Assembly: GCF_033958435.1 (NCBI RefSeq)
Contig: NC_134137.1
Coordinates: 106,898,501 to 106,962,500 of the forward strand
Direction: 5' to 3'
DNA length: 64,000 nucleotides
Source of the DNA: Carettochelys insculpta
Taxonomy: Eukaryota > Chordata > Testudines > Carettochelyidae
Shown here: positions 11,201 through 23,200 of the stretch, piece after piece
How positions within the stretch are numbered: the stretch's first letter is position 1
How the letters are laid out: every line of letters begins with the position of its first letter
The notes under the pieces: generated by a model
The model's input: the letters and a program-made list of their open reading frames with translations, nothing else
Databases searched by the model: none
What the model was told of the DNA's origin: nothing
Position numbers and translations under genes: made by a program

Positions 11201-14200
11201 TAACCTGGGACCGACAGCACTGGTTTCCTCTGCTTCTGCGCATGTCATGGCACCCGCCACTCCCCCTACCGGTAGTGCCGGACCTTCTCATGCAGGCTCA
11301 GGGGTCCGTAGTGCACCCACATCCTCACAGTCTCCGCCTACAGGCGTGGCTGATCCATGGCTCAGCACCTTAGAGAGCACATGTTCGGAGGGAGTGAAAC
11401 AAGTCTTGGAGTCCAGTTGAAGGACTTCCACCAGAACGACTTATGCGCAGAAGTGGAAACGATTCATCTCCTGGTGCTCTTCCAAGCAGTTGGCTCCTCA
11501 GGGCATCCCTATAACTGCAATTCTAGAATACCTGCTGGAGCTAAAACAAGACGGACTCTCCCTATCCTCACTAAAGGTCCATCTTGCAGCTATATCAGCG
11601 TCTCAACACAAAGAGGAAGGGCCAACCATATTCGCCCATCCTATGGTCACACGGTTCCTAAAGGGGCTGGTAAACCTGTACCCCCCTCGGAAACCGCTAT
11701 CACCGTCATGGAGTTTGGGCTTGGTCCTCTACACGCTGTCAGGACCCCCCTTTGAACCATTGGCCATGGTACCCCTCCGGTTATGTATCCTGAAAACAAC
11801 CTTCCTTCTCGCTATTACGTCAGCCCGCAGAGTGAGCGAACTCGCAGCAATAATGGCAATGCCACCCTGCACAGTATTCTCTAAAGAAGCGGTGATCTTA
11901 CGATTACACCCGGCCTTCGTTCCAAAGGTTTCCTCAGAGTTCCACATTAACGAACCAATAGTATTACTCTCATTTTATCCTAAGCCTCACAACTCTAGCA
12001 AAGAGGCGCTGCTGCACCTGCTAGATGTAAGGAGGGTGTTGGCCTTTTACATAGACAGAACTAAGCCCTTCCGGAAAACGGACAGACTCCTGGTGTCTCT
12101 TGCACCCAGGTCGAAAGGGGAAGGCCTATCCTCACAAAGAATTTCAAATCACATCGTAGCCTGCATAAGACTGTGTTATGAGCTGAGTAAGACCCCTCTG
12201 CTAGTTCCGCCAGGGCTCACTCCACCAGAGTGATGGCAGCATCGACGGCCTTCTTCAAAGGGATCGCATTAAAAGACATCTGCAGAGCGGTGACTTGATC
12301 ATCTTACGACACCTTTGCCAAGCGTTATGCCATGCGCCGGGTGTTCGAGGAGGATACACGCCTATCGACAGCAGTCCTATCAAGGGCAAGCCGCACATAA
12401 GCGGACACCCACCTCCTTAATTGGGGTCACTTCTGGGTAGTCGCCTACTGTGGAGCACCCACGGGGACCACTTGAAGAAGAAAGAGAAGTTACTCGCTTG
12501 TGTAGTAACGATGGTTCTTCGAGATGTGTCCCTGTGGGTGCTCCACTACCCACCCGTTCCTCCCTGCTTCGGAGCTCTGTTTTCACGTTTTTCAGAAGCA
12601 TCCAGGGCGGTTGGTCAAGGAACTGGCGGGGACCGGATTGCGCATGTGACTGAAGGCGCGCGAAGGATCGGCGCACGTGCGACCCGACAGACTGCTGAAA
12701 ATTTCTGATCTGCGGCACCGAGGCGAGCCCGACACCTACTGTGGAGCACCCACGGGGACACATCTCAAAGAACCATCGTTACTACACAGGTGAGTAACTT
12801 CTCTTTCTGTGTGCCTTAAATATTGAGTCTGTTCTGGTATGGCTATGGTCTGAAGTGGGTCTGTCCCACGAAAGCTCACCTAATAAATTATTTTGTTAGT
12901 CTTTAAACTGGACCAGGAACCAACTGTGGATGAACTGAAGAAAGCTATCAACAACGTTGCAGTAGGAAAGGCCCCAGGCCAGGATGGTATACCACCAGAG
13001 GTAATCAAGTGGGCCACAGACACTCTCCTGGAACCTCTACATGAGCTACTCTGCCTGTGCTGGAGAGAGGGAGAGGTTTCACAGGACATGCGTGACACTG
13101 ACATCATAACCTTGTATGAGAACAAAGGAGACAGAAGCGACTGCAACAATTACCGTGCAATCTCCCTCCTAAGCATCACTGGTAAACTGTTCACTCGCGT
13201 CATCCTTGGCACACTCCAGAAGATTGCAGAGAGGGTGTATCTTGAATCACAGTGTGGATTCTGTGCAGAGAGATCTACTGTCAACATGGTCCTCTCTCTG
13301 AGGCAGCTGCAGGAGAAATGCAGGGAGCAGAGCAAGCCACTCATTATTGCCTTCATCGACCTAACCAAGGCCTTCGACCTTGGTCAGCAGGGATGGACCG
13401 TTCAAACTGCTCCACAAGATAGGATGTCCACCACGGTTACTCAGGATAATCCTGTCTTTCCCCGTAGACATGAGAGGAACCATCCAATACGATGGCACAT
13501 TATCGGATGCTTTCAGCATCAGGAGTGGCGTCAAACAAGGATGCATCCTTGCTCCGACATTGTTTGGGATCTTCTTTGCACTCCTTCTTAAACATGCCTT
13601 TGGATCTTCAACAGAGGGCGTCTTTTTGCACACAAGATCTGACAGGAAACTGTTTAACCTTGCAAGGCTGAAAGCTAAATCTAAGGTGGTGGGAAGTCCT
13701 CAGAGATATGCTGTTCGCAGATGACGCTGCTGTTGTGTCACACACAGCATACCAGCTTCAAAAGCTGCTGGATCGGTTCTCCAAAGCATGCAAGGACTTT
13801 GGGCTCTCCATCAGCCTAAAGAAGACAAATGTACTTGCTCAGGACGTTGCTGTTTCTCCATCAATCAGCATTGACAACTATATGTTAGAGGTCGTCCACG
13901 AGTTTGTTTACCTCGGGTCCACCATCACTGACACCCTGTCCTTGGAGACTGAGCTAAATAAAAGCAGCCACAACTCTGTCCAGACTCAGCGAGAGAGTGT
14001 GGAATAACAACAAGCTGTACACTCACACTAAAATGCAAGTCTACAGAGCCTGCATCCTCAACACCTCCTTTACTGCAGTGAGACTTGGACCCTGTACGCC
14101 CGCCAGGAAAAGAGGCTGAACGTCTTCCACTTGCGCCGCCTCAGGCGCATCGTTGGAATATCGTGGAAGGACAATGTATCCAACACCGCCGTCCTTGAGC

Positions 14201-17200
14201 AAGCTGGAATCCCAACTATGCACACCCTCCTCAGGCAGCAGCGGCTCCGCTGGCTTGGCCACGTCCACAGGATGAATGATGGAAGGATCCTAAAAGACAT
14301 CCTGTATGGCGAGCTAGCCTCTGGCAAAAGACCTCCCGGATGCCCCCAGCTGCGCTACAAAGATGTTTGCAAGAGAGACCTCAGGGAAGTAGACATCAAG
14401 CCAGACAGCTGGGGGAAGCTGGCAGACGATCGCAGCAGATGGAGGCAGGAACTATACAAGGGCCTTCAGAAGGGTGAGTTGAGGATCAGACAGCTATCAA
14501 AGGAGAAGCGAGCCCACAGAAAGCACAGCAAGGACCTGCCAGGCAACCATTACATATGCAACAGATGCAGCAAGGATTGTCGCTCTCGTGTGGGTCTTCA
14601 GTCACAGCTGACACTGCAAATGAGGATGCCAAACGGAACTACGAAGGGCGTGTTCCATAGCCTACGTAGACTGAAGGATGCTACTAACTAACTCCCAGCA
14701 CCACTTGCACCAGGACTCTAGGAACCCAGTCAGGAGATGAGCAGAGCTTGGGGGCCAGTACAGCCACATTGCCAGGAGGAGCTGCTGGTGTGAGATGCTG
14801 GCTCCTTGAAGTGGTTCCACCTCCTCTTCTTCGTTGGCTGTAGGGTGCCTTCAAGGAGTAGAGTCCTGTGGATCTGCAGGTAGACATTTATATCCACACG
14901 GGGTTCTAGCAGTGTACAGTTGAGACTGATTTTTTTAACTTGACTTGAACACTGGTGTACAAAAGTCTCCCACTATTGCATATATGTTTACAAGTCATGT
15001 ATACATAAGTTTCTCAAGCATATCACATCAACTATAGTCCTTTTTAAGCATCTTATTCTTAGTGCCTTAACACACAGACTTCTGGTAGTCCAACATCATA
15101 TTAAAACTTTGTTAGGATATGCAAGATATTTTTTTTTTTTGTTGTGCAGATTAAAGCACTGGCAATTTTTCAGGGTAAGTGCAATTTCCTCTGGGCTGCT
15201 GTACATACCCACAGTTGGTTAACTCTGTGCACAGTTTGAGTGCTCCTGGAATCTGCTAGATTCTCACACAGCAACATCTGCAAGTAATGGTTTCTACCAT
15301 CTTCAGTTGTTACTCACTGTTATCTGAATCCAAAGCGGTGGTAACTAATCAGTTTTTCCAGGCACTATCAGGAGAGAACTCAGTGGTGAACACAGTGCCT
15401 CTTTCAGATAAATGATTGGTATACAGAAGTGCTTTCATCTAAAAATCCTTGGTTTTTTGAGTATAAAGCACGCATCAAAACAATCAATCGTCTAGAAGCA
15501 CCCTAGATTTGTAGGTACGCAAAGTCTAATGTGGTGTTTGGAAAATTGTTGATGTTACTCAATGCCCAACCTTTCTCCTAGGCACGGAGGAGGCAGGGAT
15601 CAGTTTCTTAGCTCATGGTAATCCTGTAAAACATCTTCCAGTCTCTTCAAAGTAGACTAGATAAACTGTATAGGTTTTCTTTGGACCTAGTACATACCTC
15701 AGAATATCCTGTAATTGGCTGATGATCTCCCTAGCAACTGTGAATAATTCAGTATTTTGTTCATTGACCAAGCAGCTTCAGCAAGAAATTTACCCTTCTC
15801 ATCATTTTGTGCTTTCCTTGAATCTATACTGTTGGTAATACTTTGCAGTTTGCGTGGCTGTTTTTCCTTCCTAAGCAAGGCTGAATTATTACTACGTAGC
15901 TCTTATGGGCTAGAAGCAAGGATACTAAGAGCAAAAGTTGGCTGTGAGGTATATTAAGTTCTCTTCTAACATAATTGACTAGGGCTACATCTATGCTTAC
16001 CAGAGAAGATTGACCACTCTGGGTCTATTTTCCAGCGTGCCCTTTCACACATGCATGAAACAGCACGTTTCAGGGTCAACATCGACCCCGGGCTTCTTCT
16101 GAACTGTGTGGCAGGCAGGCACAGAAGTCAATGGCTGCAAAGTCTATTTTTGGTATGCGATTGGGGTGCCAAAAGCTGCATAACAGCTGTTGACCTTCAA
16201 AGTAAGTCTAGACGCAGCCTAGAAGACTACACTCTTGCATCATCTCCTCTGTGGACCACAGCAATACAATATAAACCTGATCTGTAAAGCCATCAGCCTT
16301 AGTAAGTACTATGTAACATGCAATACTACAGCATGCTGCCTCAGCAGCAAAGGCTCCTGTGAGCACATGAAACAAGTTATTTTTATGTTCTCTACTGGCT
16401 TGCATACAATATAAGTGTGGTCCTGTTCCTTATTTTCAAGAGATGTCATGACCTGGGTCCAGCATATATAAAAAAACTGCATAGCGTTCCAGGAAGAGGA
16501 TCTTGGCTGAAAATTGCACTTTACGCACATTGGAACTTCTTTACAAGTGGAGAGTCATTGAGGCAAGAGCTTTTTCAACAACTGGTCTAATACTGGAACT
16601 AACACCATATTACAGTGGTCCCCATACTTTTGAGGAGTTGTCCCCTCACACCTCACCTCCATCTCCACCCATGTGAGGGAAATGGCCAGAGTAAGGAGGC
16701 TGCAGTTGGGTCTGTGACAGGGGCTGGAGCCACAAGCTGGGGGGCAAGAATAATAGGAGTGGAGCCATAGCTGGGCTGTAGGAGCAAGAGGGTATGGTGG
16801 CAGACAACCAGTTCCATGGTCAGGTTCAGCTCCATTCCTGCCTCAGCTTTGGCCCTAGATGGGGAATGGAGCTGAGGCTGGAAGTGGAGCTGGGAGCAAG
16901 ACATGCCTCTGACATTGGGATGGAGCAGAGCTGGGTCCTCAGAGAGCTGTGTTGTGCTCTCTCCTTGTCACCCTTTGAGGCTGTCCTGGTACATGCTGCA
17001 TCCCCCATGCCTGAAGGGTTGTGCCCCTGGTCACTCTTCCTGGGGGGGCACGACCCACAGTTTGGGGAGCTTTCCCCTAAGGACCATCAGAAATTTAATA
17101 CCTTCTATTCGAAGTGCAGGACACTTTCTTTTTGCCTTCTCTCGTATAAACATATGGCCACATGTGCACAGCGTAAGAGCAAATACAAACTGTACCAGCA

Positions 17201-20200
17201 TTACACTGCACACACAATCATCCTGAGAGGCAGAGCCACAAGTGATTAGAAATTAGTCATCTTGTTTAATGGAAGAACTCAGGTGCTGTGGTGATGAGGG
17301 TATTATTAAAACCTATTTAGAAGCGAAGTTCCATATTTGTAGAGCAAACTTTCATTTTTTACATGCATTGAGGGGCATGTTGACAATTGGTGGATTAAGT
17401 GTCCAAGGTTCCTTATATCTTGAGCTCTCCTTGTAAGTTCTAAAGTATTTGCAGGGCGGGGGGGAAGCCTGTTTCTTAAAGGGCTTATCTTGTTCAAAAA
17501 AGAAAACCAGGCAAAAAAAGAGCTGTACACTTGGGGCAATCCAAAACAAGTAAGTGGGTTGCCAAGATGAAGACTGGGCCTGTGTCCCTCTAAATATATA
17601 CAGACATCAGGAGAATTACTTAATGGCAAATTTGATGTATTTCAGTGAATAACTTTTTAAACTTTCATCTATGCCAGGTAAACTGTCTGTGCACCCAGAG
17701 TTCATAACGGAGGTTAGGACAACTAGATAAGTCATCTGTATTCAGTCACTCATGAGACTTTATCAGCCACAATTCAGAGGATTTCTTGTCAAAGTTTCCA
17801 TAAACCTTCCATGCATATCCCAACCCTGATGGCATGTTTGCCAAATATTGCTAGGCCGTTCAAGTGGATGTTGGCAGTCTTTATTTTACCATGTAATCTT
17901 GTCTTTGGCAAATTAAAATTCTTTAGAAGAGTTTGATTGTAATTTATTTTTGGTGGTAAAAGGGTTGTTCCGAATTTCCATTCTGTTATTTTTACTGCTT
18001 GTAAAATAAAATATTCTGAAGACTTCCTACTCACTCCTAAACTCATTCAGAGCTGTAGATTAAATATTATTTTAATATACAGTAATTTCCTTGGGATAAC
18101 TGTCATATTTTCATTTTATATTTAGTTCCTCAGATGTTAGCGATGATGGTTGACTTGGAAGAAGATGAAGACTGGGCAAATGCAGATGAACTTGAAGATG
18201 ACGATTTTGACAGGTATCTGACAAACCAGTTCTCTCATTTAAAAGGAACTTTATAACATATAGGAGACCTGGGTGTTTGGAAAACAGGGAGGCAGCTTGT
18301 TTGTATCCTGTATTCCCACACTTGGCCTGTTCACCACCACCAGGAACACACATACTTCTGCTTTTTTACAGGTAGTGGAACTGAAAATAGAAGCCTAGTG
18401 GTTAAACTGGCACCATAACTAGCAGAAAATAATTCTGAAGTCTAGAATTACATGCAGCCTGGTGTCTGTAAGAAAAGGAGCAGAAGCAGTTTATTCTTGG
18501 ACAGGAACGATGCTAAAAGGGAGGGTGAACAGAAAAGTAGCAGTTTTATTTTATACATAAACTAAACTAGAAGATTTACATAGTCTTAAGTGTTCTTTTT
18601 TGGGGAGGATGCGGGGGGAATAAAAGAGAAATATGCATCTTGTATTTAAATGATTGTTCTTTCAAAATTAGACTGTGTTTATTTTGGATTTGTTTAAAAA
18701 AAGTTTAAAATTTGTCCATTTTTTTATTAAATGGGAATTCCATCAAGTGTGTTGACTATAGTCACTTTGGTTTCCAGTAACATTTTCTCTGACTTTCAAA
18801 CCTTAAGCATTGATGAAGCTGTTCCAAAACAGAGCACTGCCCCAAATATCTTTCTCTTCTCTGTTTTGGTTTTGAGATGCACTCCCATTTTAAGCATATC
18901 TCATTTTCCTGGCACAACCAAGCCTTTTAAGTTATGATTAAGAGGAAGCTGTATAATGATTATGGTGGTCCTAGCTCTTAACCATTTAGGAGAAGTTCTT
19001 GATCAACAGACAAGTTTTCTGTAATATATAGCAGATTATTGAGTAAAGAGCTTTGGGTATACAGATTGAACCTCTTTAATCGGGAACTTTCTTATCTGGT
19101 AACATCTGTAATCCGATGTGATTTTTAGTTATCCAGACGACCACTTACCGAGTATGTGTCCAAGTTTCCTGTGATCCCATAAAGTTTTACAAACACCAGT
19201 CCTGATTCTGTTGTTTAGCTGTAATTTACCCTAAATATCTTCTAAGAGCCCAGTAAGCCTTGCAAGTGGTGGTAGTATGCTAGACAATGTTGACCTCCCA
19301 TAATCCAGAAAATTCTCTCGTCCAGCACCACTCAGGTCCCGAAGGTGCCAAATGAGAGGTTCAAGCTGTAAAATGTTTCTCTATAATTGAGACTTCAAAT
19401 ATAAGGATTTACATTTTTCAGATTCAAACTTAAACTTTTATTTGTGTGCAGGGATCATACAGGCATAGCAAAAGTGAGGAGATGAATCATTGGACCTTGT
19501 TGACTTTTTACCCAACTTTGAATTAATCATGTGTGGTTTTTTTGTTTAAACACTAACTTTAGCAATGCAGTTGCTGGTGAGAGTGCATTGGACAGAATGG
19601 CATGTGGCCTTGGAGGGAAACTTGTTCTGCCTATGATTAAAGAACATATTATGCAAATGCTCCAGAATCGTAAGTACCTAGATTAATTGTTTGAGAGTCT
19701 TAAATGACAATTTGTATGAAGGCCTGTTCAGCTAGGTAGCGCTTTCTGTTAATTATTCGTTCAGCTTATTACTACATGCATATACAACTCTATTGCTATT
19801 GTAGATAGACTTGTAATTTATTCTTTAGAAAAATTGAAATTTCAAAAATATAAAATGTGGTAAATTTTGTTCTGCTTTCCATAATCTAGTCTAAAGGAGC
19901 TATTTTATTAAAAGTAATAGAGTAGTTCAAACAACTTCCCTTTAAAACTTCAGACTCTCAATGGATTTAGTCATAAACAAAGGCAAATGTCTGTCCCATT
20001 TAAAGAATTTTGGTTTAGATAGAACTTGGGTTTTAGTAATACAAACTGCATATGAGCAGTATAAAGTTGCTTACTATTTCAGTGGAGCATTGAAGATTAT
20101 TTAGAAGCACAAGTGGAATGAGTTTGACTCAATAAACGTGCTACAGATTGTCATAATTGTTAATTGGCGCTTTTGGCATTTTACAGACCGCACCAAGGAA

Positions 20201-23200
20201 ATTATTTTAGATGAGACATCCAAGTTACTGTTCAGTCGTCTTAACAAAGCATTGAGAGTCAGTATAAACTAGCCTCTTTACTTCTCTGTCTTTTACAGTA
20301 CTCCCATCTGGAGGTGTCTCAGTCCTATCTCTTTTTTTTTTCCATAAATAATAAATTGACATTGGTTTTTTTTATATATTTTAAGACACAGAGCTCATAT
20401 ATAGATAACCATGTATCTAGAGCTCCACACTGAAATATAGTATAACCGTTCTCTTTGATTGGTTTGAATTTTACCATACTGAGCCATCTTATTAGCAACG
20501 TGGATCCTTCATGCACCCTAGCCAGCCATCTATCTCCACAAGTCCAAGCATCCATTGTGTGTGTGTGTGTGCGCGTGCCCAGATTTCTGGGTATCCGCTC
20601 CGACTTTAACACTAGTCAGAACACATCCAAAAGCTGCTGCTGCTTTTTTTTTCCCCACTCCAATAAAACCTTTTTAGTCTTGATAGATAAAGCTGTACAT
20701 CAAGGAGTACAGCTATAGTGTGCAGCACTAGATTTGAATGTGACCTAGGTCACAAACATTAGCGTCTTTCTTTTGCTGTGTAATTTCTAAAATGAAAGTT
20801 TTTCTTTGTAGAAAACTATTTGGATACTTTGGAAACTATTTAATCCTTTGGTGTTCATTACCTTCAGAACTGGCAGGTACCTGGAGTCTTTAGAGGCTGT
20901 GGACTGGGTCTCATGAGAACGAGTGCTTCCAGCTCACTAGAATTACTAGTCACTACATCCCGATCCTTCCAATGAGCAGAGATGTAATAATCTGGGTTGA
21001 GCAATACTGACGGGAGGTGCAGGAGTTGTGTGCTCTGCTAGGAGGGAGACCTTGTTACTGTGTTTTGTTTGAAGTGACATTGGTAGGCTAATAGGAAGGG
21101 GATAGCTCTTGTTTGCAGGCAGGGAATAGAAGAGAGACAACAAGGTTTTCTGATTAAAACTTCAGAACCAGTATTTTATTTAATCAACTGAAACAAAGTC
21201 TTCACAGTTAATCTTTCTTTCAAAGATGAAATTTGTCTTTCTCCTCAAATGTTCCTTAGGTAAATTAAAGGTTATAAGCTTTCCCTTGGGGTAAAATGCA
21301 AGAATGTGAGCCCCAGTAGGCGGAGGCTTCATGCCCTCTGACATCAGTAAGTGCATGCTGGACATGTATGCTTATAGCAGCGAGTTGGAAGGAAGAGCCA
21401 CAGTATTACCTTAATGAGTTGAGAAAAAGCAATGAATTTAAGCAACAACAAAAATAGAAGCCCTGTAATGTCTTCTTCCCAGCATCCACTATTATAACTG
21501 TCACTTTCTAACCTAGCTGTCAGAGGAAAATCCAGAATGTTTTTCACTTATTTTAAGAGGGCTGCAGTGAGGCTCCCCATGCATAGTGGTGGTGTATAGG
21601 TTGAGGTCACAGGAGCTGGAAATTTGGTCACAGGAGTTTGTGGGGGAGGTAGGTTGGTTCTATGCAATCAGATTGAACCTCTCTAGTCTGACTCACTTGG
21701 GACTTGACCCGTGTCAAACCAGAGAATTTGCCCAAGCATTGGAGGTTAATGTTGTCTAGCAACATTACCAACACTTCAGTCGCTTACTAGGCTCTTAAAA
21801 GACATTTAGGGTTAAGTTAGAGCTAAAGAACAGCACAGAACACAGAGCCAGGACTGGTGGCTGTAAACTCTGGGTAACTTGACCACACCCATAAATGAAT
21901 GTCCAGCTAACTATAAAATCATGCCGGGCCACAGATGTTGCCAGACCAGAGAGTGCCAGACTGAGACGGTTTCATCATACTATATGTATATGCTCCTTTA
22001 GATTTGCTGTAGTACATGAGAAAAATCAGCCATCAAGGCTGCTGGGATTTATCCATTTCCACTACTACACTATTTCATAGTGTACTTAACCTCACTATAA
22101 TACATCTGACCAGAGCACAGTGGCTTTAAAAAAAAAAAACCCTAGGTGCTGAAGTAATTAAATCAGTGGTGTCCAAAGCAAAAATTTGAAGCAATCACCA
22201 TAGCGCCCACCTCTTTCTCCCCCTGCCTGCAAACTGCTGAGCTGTGCTGCCCCGAGTGAGCCCGAGGAGGAGCCGCCACTGCTGCCACTCACTTTTCCCA
22301 CCAAGTGGTGAGGCACGGAGGGTGTTCCGTGTGTGCAGCTCTTAACGAGCCGCTTCGCCACACCATGTGTTCACTTCACCACATCTGGTGAAGGCACATT
22401 GTATTGGACACTGCAGAATTAAGTACTTTTTACTTGACTGACTTTATTTGGGGTCGGAGAGCCACAGGCAGCTATTTACTTTGGTGCTGCAGGTTAACCG
22501 GGAGGTTAGGGTACACTGTTTTATGCCTAGTAGCAAAAATGAAACTTTGTACTATCCCAATCCATCTCACAATTCACTGCATGTGGCCGAGTGGCTCTTA
22601 GCACAACTATCTCTAATGCCAAAGTTCCCTTTGCAGGTTGTGAAATTGGAAGTCTGGTACCACTAATTCAAAATTCTTGCCTTTTGATGTGATGGGGAAC
22701 TTTTGTCTACATTCTTCCCTACAGCAAAGCAGGAAAAGAGCAGGGTGTTTGACAAATTAAATATGTTTCCTTATTTGCTTTTATTTTCAAACCCTCTTGT
22801 ACAAGAACATTGTGGGCACAGAATACTGGATTACAGCTGAGCTATTTGCATATCCTCCATTCTAAAGGAAAGTTGTCAAGGAGAGAGGGGTCAGGTGTTA
22901 GGTTAATAGGCAAAACACTTTTAAAAGGCAAAGTTAAATTCCTCAACCCAGATTTAAATTTGGGCTTCATTGTTTTTAATTGGCCTTTCTTTTGAAAAAT
23001 ACTTTAGGAAGATTGACTAGAGTACATGACTTAATTAGGAAGTTGGCATGTGGAAGAGGGGTGAGGGAATTTTTTTGTTCACCTTTGAATAGGAACATTC
23101 AGTGCTCTCACCTAGATTTTTATTTTTTTATTTATTTTTTTTCCCTGAACACTGAAGAAGGTGAGCACAAGGGTATGGAAATCACCAGTAACAAAATGGA

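Larger units (their letters stand above)
6732..12807 (+). mobile_element. DIRS-type tyrosine-recombinase retrotransposon, copy 1 (6076 bp)
   Basis: A complete-length DIRS element: inverted termini (6732-6898 against 12619-12772), gag-like ORF, reverse transcriptase with RNase H, and a tyrosine recombinase in place of an integrase. A 106-base internal complementary region lies near the right end. The ends are set by comparison with that region: left begins TTCTTCTTCGAG and right ends CTCTTTC, sharing TTC. No target duplication is expected for this class, and none is evident. All ORFs carry frameshifts or stops, so the copy is inactive. Confidence 0.93.
5416..18125. other. IPO5 intron of 12.7 kb
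   Basis: It holds DIRS copy 1, an adjoining repeat tail, a truncated LINE, and two possible short DNA-transposon remnants at 15981-16220 and 16613-17075. Stretches 5416-6731, 14720-15980 and 17080-18125 show nothing I can identify. Confidence 0.75.
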
